Assembly: GCA_023263825.1 (NCBI GenBank)
Contig: JALQUJ010000114.1
Span: 1-8,628, forward strand
Reading direction: 5' to 3'
From: Porticoccus sp.
Lineage (GTDB): Bacteria; Pseudomonadota; Gammaproteobacteria; Pseudomonadales; Porticoccaceae
Length of the DNA stretch: 8,628 nucleotides
The notes beneath the pieces are model-generated. The model made no database searches. It worked only from the letters and a program-made list of their open reading frames with translations, and was not told the origin of the DNA. Of this stretch, positions 5,415 through 8,628 are shown piece after piece. The position numbers and the translations under genes are program-made. Numbering within the stretch: the stretch's first letter is position 1; each line of letters begins with the position of its first letter.

Positions 5415-6119
5415 ATGAAAAACAAAAGAGCTTTGACGCTGGCAATGAACTCTGTATTGGCTGCTGGCGTTTTATTTGGTGCAGCCAGTGTAAGCGCTTA
5501 TGAAGCGGGCGATTTTATCGTTCGAGCTGGTGCCGCACAGGTTGACCCAGATGATAAAAGTGATGATTTGCAGGTTAATGGTGTTGAGGTGGCAGGGTCT
5601 GGAGCCGAGGCTGAGGATGATACCCAGTTGGGATTAACTTTTACTTATATGGTTACTGATCATATTGGCGTAGGTTTACTGGCGGCTAACCCCTTTGATC
5701 ACGATCTTGAGGCTGAAACAGGCGTTTGAGGTGCGGGTAAACTTGATGCTGGTTCAACCAAGCATTTACCACCGACATTAACTGTTCAGTATTTCTCGAT
5801 GGATTAAGCTTCAAAATTTCAGCCTTATGTAGGCGTAGGTGTTAACTACACTACGTTCTTTGACGAAGATGTGGATAGCGAATTAGAAAACACTTTGGGA
5901 TTGACCGGAGGTGATCTGGAGGTCGATGCTTCTTGGGGTTAGTCTGCACAGTTTGGCTTTGATTATGCAATCGATGAGCATTGGTTAATCAATGCTGCGG
6001 TTTGGTATATCGATATGGAGACTGAAGCAAAGTTCAAGTATGACCAGCCTGTTGTGATTGAAACAGATGTGGAAATTGATCCTCGGGTTTATATATTTGG
6101 TATTGGCTATAAGTTCTAA
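5415..6119 (+). pseudogene. ompW: OmpW outer-membrane protein, interrupted by three in-frame stops
   Basis: An eight-stranded beta-barrel protein of the OmpW family, which allows small hydrophobic molecules to cross the outer membrane. The reading frame spans 235 codons: signal peptide (cleavage likely after SVSA, residue 28), the start EAGDFIVRAGAAQVDP, the family motifs STKHLPPTLTVQY, KFQPYVGVGVNYTTFFDED and AVWYIDMETEAKFKY, and the classic C-terminal aromatic end GIGYKF. Inside it are TGA at 5727-5729, TAA at 5805-5807 and TAG at 5940-5942, with no frameshift. Translation would stop after 104 residues, less than half the barrel, so no porin can form. One C-to-T change each (from CGA, CAA, CAG) could account for all three stops, but other ancestral codons are possible. 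The promoter, Shine-Dalgarno and terminator still look intact, so the inactivation is probably recent. Confidence 0.92.
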
Positions 6120-6141
6120 TATCTAGACTTTGTTTGAAGTG

Positions 6142-6170
6142 AAAAAAGCTGGGGATTACCCGGCTTTTTT
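6142..6170. terminator. Bidirectional rho-independent terminator between ompW and the fnr remnant
   Basis: The stem AAAAAGCTGGG / CCCGGCTTTTT (one G-T wobble) closes a five-base loop GATTA. It has a T-run on the + strand and, because the left arm begins with six A residues, also on the - strand. It lies 22 bases after the ompW TAA and 43 bases after the stop of the convergent fnr remnant, so it can end both transcripts. Confidence 0.85.
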
Positions 6171-6212
6171 ATTGTTCTCATTAATTATTGTTTTAATGAA
6201 TGATTTTAATGA

Positions 6213-6707
6213 TTAATTTGCCAGTTTGCGTAACTGATCTATATCCAAAACCTCGATTTCTTTCTTGTCCACAAGTAAGATGTCTTGTTTTTGTAAACGT
6301 CCAAAAACACGGCTAATTGTCTCTACTGTTAGGCCTAGATAGTTGCCAATATCAGCTCGTGACATAGGTAGTCTAAAACGTACTCCAGAAAGTTTTCTCC
6401 GCAGATTTCGATTTGAAATACTGAGCAAAAGAGTCGCTACACGTTCTTCCGCTGTATTTTTGCTGAGCAGGGTAATGAGACTTTGATCATTGGTGATTTC
6501 TTTACTCATGAGTTGGAAAAAATGCCTTTGAAGTGAAGGAATGGCAATGCTCAATTCTTGTAGGTTGGCAAAAGGAATTTCACATACCGCAGCAGTTTCC
6601 ATAGCAATAGCTGAATTGGTGTAGTGATTGTGAGCAATGCCGTCCATACCAAAGATCTCTCCGGGTAAATGAAACCCTGTTACTTGTTCCTGTTCTTCCC
6701 ATGTTAT
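6213..6707 (-). pseudogene. fnr: FNR/Anr-type regulator lacking its N-terminal third
   Basis: Reading on the - strand, FNR homology starts one codon after the msrA stop (ITWEEQEQVTGFHLPGEIFGMDGIA) and runs without a gap to the stop at 6213-6215. It aligns with E. coli FNR from about residue 80 onward. Missing are the N-terminal cysteine cluster that, with one later Cys, holds the oxygen-sensing [4Fe-4S] cluster, and the first strands of the sensor domain. Still present are the fourth ligand Cys (VCEIPF), the dimerisation helix (LMSKEITNDQSLITLLSKNTAEER split over about 30 residues) and the winged helix with GNYLGLTVETISRVFGR. This helix retains the Glu, Ser and Arg that read TTGAT in FNR. An internal ATG at 6647 with GGAGAG nine bases upstream could yield a 144-residue product. 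It would lie in the same transcript as msrA. A normal FNR has about 240-250 residues. Confidence 0.85.
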
Positions 6708-7316
6708 CTAGCTTTCTTTTCTGGATGACCATAGTTCTTTTAGGCGACTATCTCGTCCGCACCGGTATCGGTAATATTTATAGCTTAAAGAATTATTGAT
6801 GTAATAATCCTGATGGTATTCTTCAGCGGGATAAAACTTCTCAGCAGGCCTAATGGTTGTAACTATTTTACCTTTTAGTTTGACGCTTTGTTTTAGTGTT
6901 TCAAGGCTTTTCTCTGCTGCTCTTTTTTGTTCTTCATTCAGATAAAAAATAGCACTGAGATACTGACTACCATTATCACAAAATTGTCCACGATTATTGA
7001 GTGGATCTATATTGACCCAAAAAACATTCAAGAGTTTTTCATAGCTCACTTTTGCTGGGTCATAAACTATTTCAACAACTTCTACATGACCAGAGCGGCC
7101 GCTGGAAACATCATAATAGGTCGGGTTCTTCTGCTGGCCGCCGGTATAGCCAGACGTTGTGCTGATAACACCATCAAGTTTGTCAAAAGGGGGCTCCATA
7201 CACCAAAAACAGCCGCCAGCAAAAATGGCTTTTTCTGTAGCAGCAAAACTAGTGTTTAAAAATAGGCTGGTTACTATTATTAGTAAGGTATGTACCAGTA
7301 TAGTAGGTTTTCGCAT
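6708..7316 (-). CDS. msrA: Peptide methionine sulfoxide reductase MsrA, exported
   Basis: Reduces the S-epimer of methionine sulfoxide in oxidised proteins. The 202 residues start with a signal peptide (MRKPTILVHTLLIIVTSLFL...SFA, cleavage near residue 25), so this copy acts in the periplasm. The catalytic motif GGCFWCMEPPFDKLDG (34-49) has the nucleophile Cys36 and a nearby Cys39. Then come SGYTGG, the substrate-pocket segment HVEVVEIVYDP, FWVNIDPLNNRGQFCDNGSQYLSAIFY, the YPAEEYHQDYY motif and the C-terminal YRYRCGRDSRL with a likely resolving Cys186. All core elements are complete. The last six residues (SSRKES) lie past the conserved core and could be either native or read from the fnr side of the rearrangement junction. 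GAGG sits four bases from the ATG, a short spacing. The TAG stop touches the fnr remnant directly. Confidence 0.95.
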   Translation of the reverse strand: MRKPTILVHTLLIIVTSLFLNTSFAATEKAIFAGGCFWCMEPPFDKLDGVISTTSGYTGGQQKNPTYYDVSSGRSGHVEVVEIVYDPAKVSYEKLLNVFWVNIDPLNNRGQFCDNGSQYLSAIFYLNEEQKRAAEKSLETLKQSVKLKGKIVTTIRPAEKFYPAEEYHQDYYINNSLSYKYYRYRCGRDSRLKELWSSRKES

Positions 7317-7461
7317 AGGCCCTCAGATCACTTGTTGCAATACGATGAATGATCATTGGACTCAACCCTGCTTTTGGGGTTCAGTTGTGAACTGTTTTTA
7401 TTTTTCAGCAATCCCCTAAGCTAGTGATAACTTTTCTTTTGTAGTCATCAAAAAGAATTAA

Positions 7462-8010
7462 TTACCACATTAAATCATCAGGGATTTTAAAATCTGCGTA
7501 GTAATCGTCATCATCAGTATTGTCCGTACTGGCTTCGTTTTGAACAATAACGATGGTTTCATCTCGTTGTTTGATTTTATTGGCAACACCGGCAGGGACT
7601 AATTCATATTGATCATTTTGATAGGATGTTAAACGTACAATAGCAATAGAGCCTTTACTGAGCAGGTTGTGTTGTTGCTCTGTCACATAGATTTTTTTGA
7701 TCTTTTTGCCATCGGTGAATTGATAGCTGGATTCACCGTTACTGCGGTCAATGCGATTAACTTCGATAAGCTGTTTGATTTGTGCTGCAATAGCCTTTTG
7801 TTCTGCGGCTTGCTCCTTTTGACGATTGAGTTCGCGATCACGGGCAGACTTCTCAGCTAGAGCCTGTTTGGCCAGTTCTTTGGCTTCGTCTTTCTGTGGT
7901 TGCCCTTTATTAGCCTGTTTGGCCTTTTTACGTTTTTCCTGCTCTACTTGTTTGGCTTTTTTCTTGTCCACAATGCCGGCTTTGAGCAGCTGTTCTTGAA
8001 GTGAGACCAT
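7462..8010 (-). CDS. yaiL: DUF2058 protein, YaiL family
   Basis: A 182-residue cytoplasmic protein that aligns along its whole length with E. coli YaiL. It has the N-terminal LQEQLLKAGIVDKKKAKQVE, then a highly charged Lys/Glu/Gln-rich coiled-coil region (about residues 15-80), then IKQLIEVNRIDRSNGE, YQFTDGKKIKKIYV and LVPAGVANKIKQRDE, and the diagnostic acidic C-terminus DDDYYADFKIPDDLMW. The family has been described as nucleoid- or polynucleotide-associated, but its molecular role is not established. CAGGA eight bases upstream of the ATG supports the start. It is followed on the same strand by msrA after a 145-base gap with no clear terminator. The aminotransferase upstream is on the same strand, separated by the 8075-8113 stem-loop. 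Confidence 0.92.
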   Translation of the reverse strand: MVSLQEQLLKAGIVDKKKAKQVEQEKRKKAKQANKGQPQKDEAKELAKQALAEKSARDRELNRQKEQAAEQKAIAAQIKQLIEVNRIDRSNGESSYQFTDGKKIKKIYVTEQQHNLLSKGSIAIVRLTSYQNDQYELVPAGVANKIKQRDETIVIVQNEASTDNTDDDDYYADFKIPDDLMW

Positions 8011-8074
8011 CAGTACATTCCTGAGCGTTGGTTATTTGATCGGTATGGATTGTATTAATAGAGGGTTTAGAGAG

Positions 8075-8113
8075 TATAGCTGCTCAAGCTGGAAGCTAAC
8101 TTGAGCAACTATA
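8075..8113 (-). terminator. Strong stem-loop after the aminotransferase gene
   Basis: On the - strand TATAGTTGCTCAAG pairs with CTTGAGCAGCTATA: fourteen continuous pairs including one G-T wobble, with an 11-base loop. It starts 13 bases after the stop of the aminotransferase. No U-run follows on either strand, so it is not a textbook rho-independent terminator. It may act as a 3'-end-protecting or rho-assisted hairpin. The wobble position is a C-A mismatch in + strand RNA, so the structure is stronger in the - strand transcript, consistent with a role for that gene. Confidence 0.5.
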
Positions 8114-8126
8114 AATAACGATTTCG

Positions 8127-8628
8127 TTAAGGCAAAATCTTCTCTAGGGCATCGTTCAAATGACTGACAGTTCGATCGACATTGTGGAGTTTGTCTAACC
8201 CAAACAGCCCAATCCTGAATGTTTGGAAACCTTCTGGTTCATCACATTGTAGAGGGACACCGGCAGCGATTTGTACACCTTCAGCCATAAATTTTTTGCC
8301 ATTATGTATGTCACTGTCATCGGTATAGCTGACCACGACACCTGGTGCCTGAAAGCCTTCAGCAGCAACACTTTTGAAGCCTTTGCTGGTAAGTAGTGCA
8401 CGGGCTTTTTGTCCCAGCTCCAGTTGTTCCTGTTTTACTTTATCAAAGCCGTAGGCTTTTGTTTCCATCATCGTATCGCGGAATTTCAGCAGGGCATCTG
8501 TGGGCATGGTGGCATGATAGGCATGGCCGCCATTTTCGTAGGCTTCCATAATTTGTAACCATTTTTTGAGGTCACAGGCAAAGCTACTGCTAGTAGTATC
8601 ATCAATTTTCTTCCTGGCATTTTCGCCG
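8127..8628 (-). CDS. Class V aminotransferase, alanine/serine-glyoxylate type (partial, 5' end outside window)
   Basis: A PLP-dependent fold-type I enzyme that moves an amino group to a 2-oxo acid. The 166 visible C-terminal residues continue to the right edge without a stop, so the methionine at 8549 is internal. MEAYENGGHAYHATMPTDALLKFRD is typical of class V aminotransferases of the alanine-glyoxylate / serine-glyoxylate type (COG0075-like). The small C-terminal domain follows, with FQAPGVVVSYTDD, IAAGVPLQCDEPEGFQTFRIGLFG, and a closing helix with HNVDRTVSHLNDALEKIL. The PLP-binding lysine lies upstream, outside the window, so substrate specificity cannot be judged. The family is usually about 370-400 residues, so roughly 60% of the protein is missing from view. 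A stem-loop follows 13 bases after the stop. Confidence 0.85.
   Translation of the reverse strand, partial: GENARKKIDDTTSSSFACDLKKWLQIMEAYENGGHAYHATMPTDALLKFRDTMMETKAYGFDKVKQEQLELGQKARALLTSKGFKSVAAEGFQAPGVVVSYTDDSDIHNGKKFMAEGVQIAAGVPLQCDEPEGFQTFRIGLFGLDKLHNVDRTVSHLNDALEKILP

Noticed and set aside
5727..5942. Programmed stop-codon readthrough or reassigned code in ompW
   Set aside because: All three different stop codons occur at sense positions in one gene, while neighbouring genes end normally with TAG or TAA. No single recoding scheme explains this; nonsense decay is simpler.
7382..7405. CAGTT-GTG-AACTG hairpin followed by a T-rich run on the + strand
   Set aside because: It has terminator form, but no + strand gene lies upstream; both neighbours are transcribed leftward. 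The stem is only 5 bp, so it is probably chance.
6927..7419. + strand open frames antisense to and upstream of msrA
   Set aside because: msrA on the - strand has all catalytic motifs; the opposite frames show no domain, signal or ribosome-binding site.
7317..7461. msrA promoter candidate TTGAGT-17-TATTGC on the - strand
   Set aside because: The -10 matches only 3 of 6 positions; too weak to annotate, although msrA may simply be transcribed from the yaiL side.
8036..8049. FNR-like site TTGATcggtATGGA upstream of yaiL
   Set aside because: Only one half-site is good (the second matches at 3 of 5) and no -10 element is placed at the expected distance.

Overview
The window looks like chromosomal DNA from an AT-rich gammaproteobacterium, possibly a marine or host-associated one. 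ArgS (577 aa, co-linear with the enterobacterial enzyme), the YaiL/DUF2058 protein with its DPYADF-like tail and PDDLMW end, BolA, OmpW and the FNR/Anr-type regulator are all typical of that class. I cannot place it to genus. 

Layout from left to right. (1) Positions 1-88: the 3' end of an unrecognised + strand gene. It is followed by a convergent, phage-flavoured lysozyme-like gene (101-586, -). (2) 587-936: an AT-rich gap with two tiny ORFs, one resembling a stub of an Lrp/AsnC ligand-binding domain. (3) A small membrane-anchored DUF4124-type protein (+), a YkvA/DUF1232 membrane protein (-) and argS (-). (4) 3478-3828: a 350-base gap with a good + strand promoter candidate, leading into an ORF that fuses OadG (gamma) in frame to the last third of OadB (beta) of the Na+-pumping oxaloacetate decarboxylase, with oadA missing. 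bolA and a secreted DUF4399 protein follow on the same strand. (5) An FNR-box promoter drives an ompW that has three in-frame stop codons but is otherwise co-linear to its end. A bidirectional terminator separates it from a convergent fnr/anr-type gene that has lost its 5' third and abuts the stop codon of a periplasmic msrA. (6) yaiL and the 3' part of a class V aminotransferase, both on the - strand. 

The main story is decay of a low-oxygen module. Within about 3 kb, an anaerobic Na+ pump (oad), an outer-membrane protein with an FNR-box promoter (ompW) and an oxygen-sensing FNR-type regulator are each broken in a different way: in-frame deletion, multiple nonsense mutations and 5' truncation. 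The cis-element is still intact: the FNR box, -10 element and Shine-Dalgarno of ompW have ideal class II spacing. The broken regulator keeps its dimerisation helix and its DNA-recognition helix, so it could still bind that box without sensing oxygen. The housekeeping genes around these loci (argS, bolA, msrA, yaiL) look normal. I see no CRISPR array, rRNA, tRNA, insertion sequence or riboswitch.
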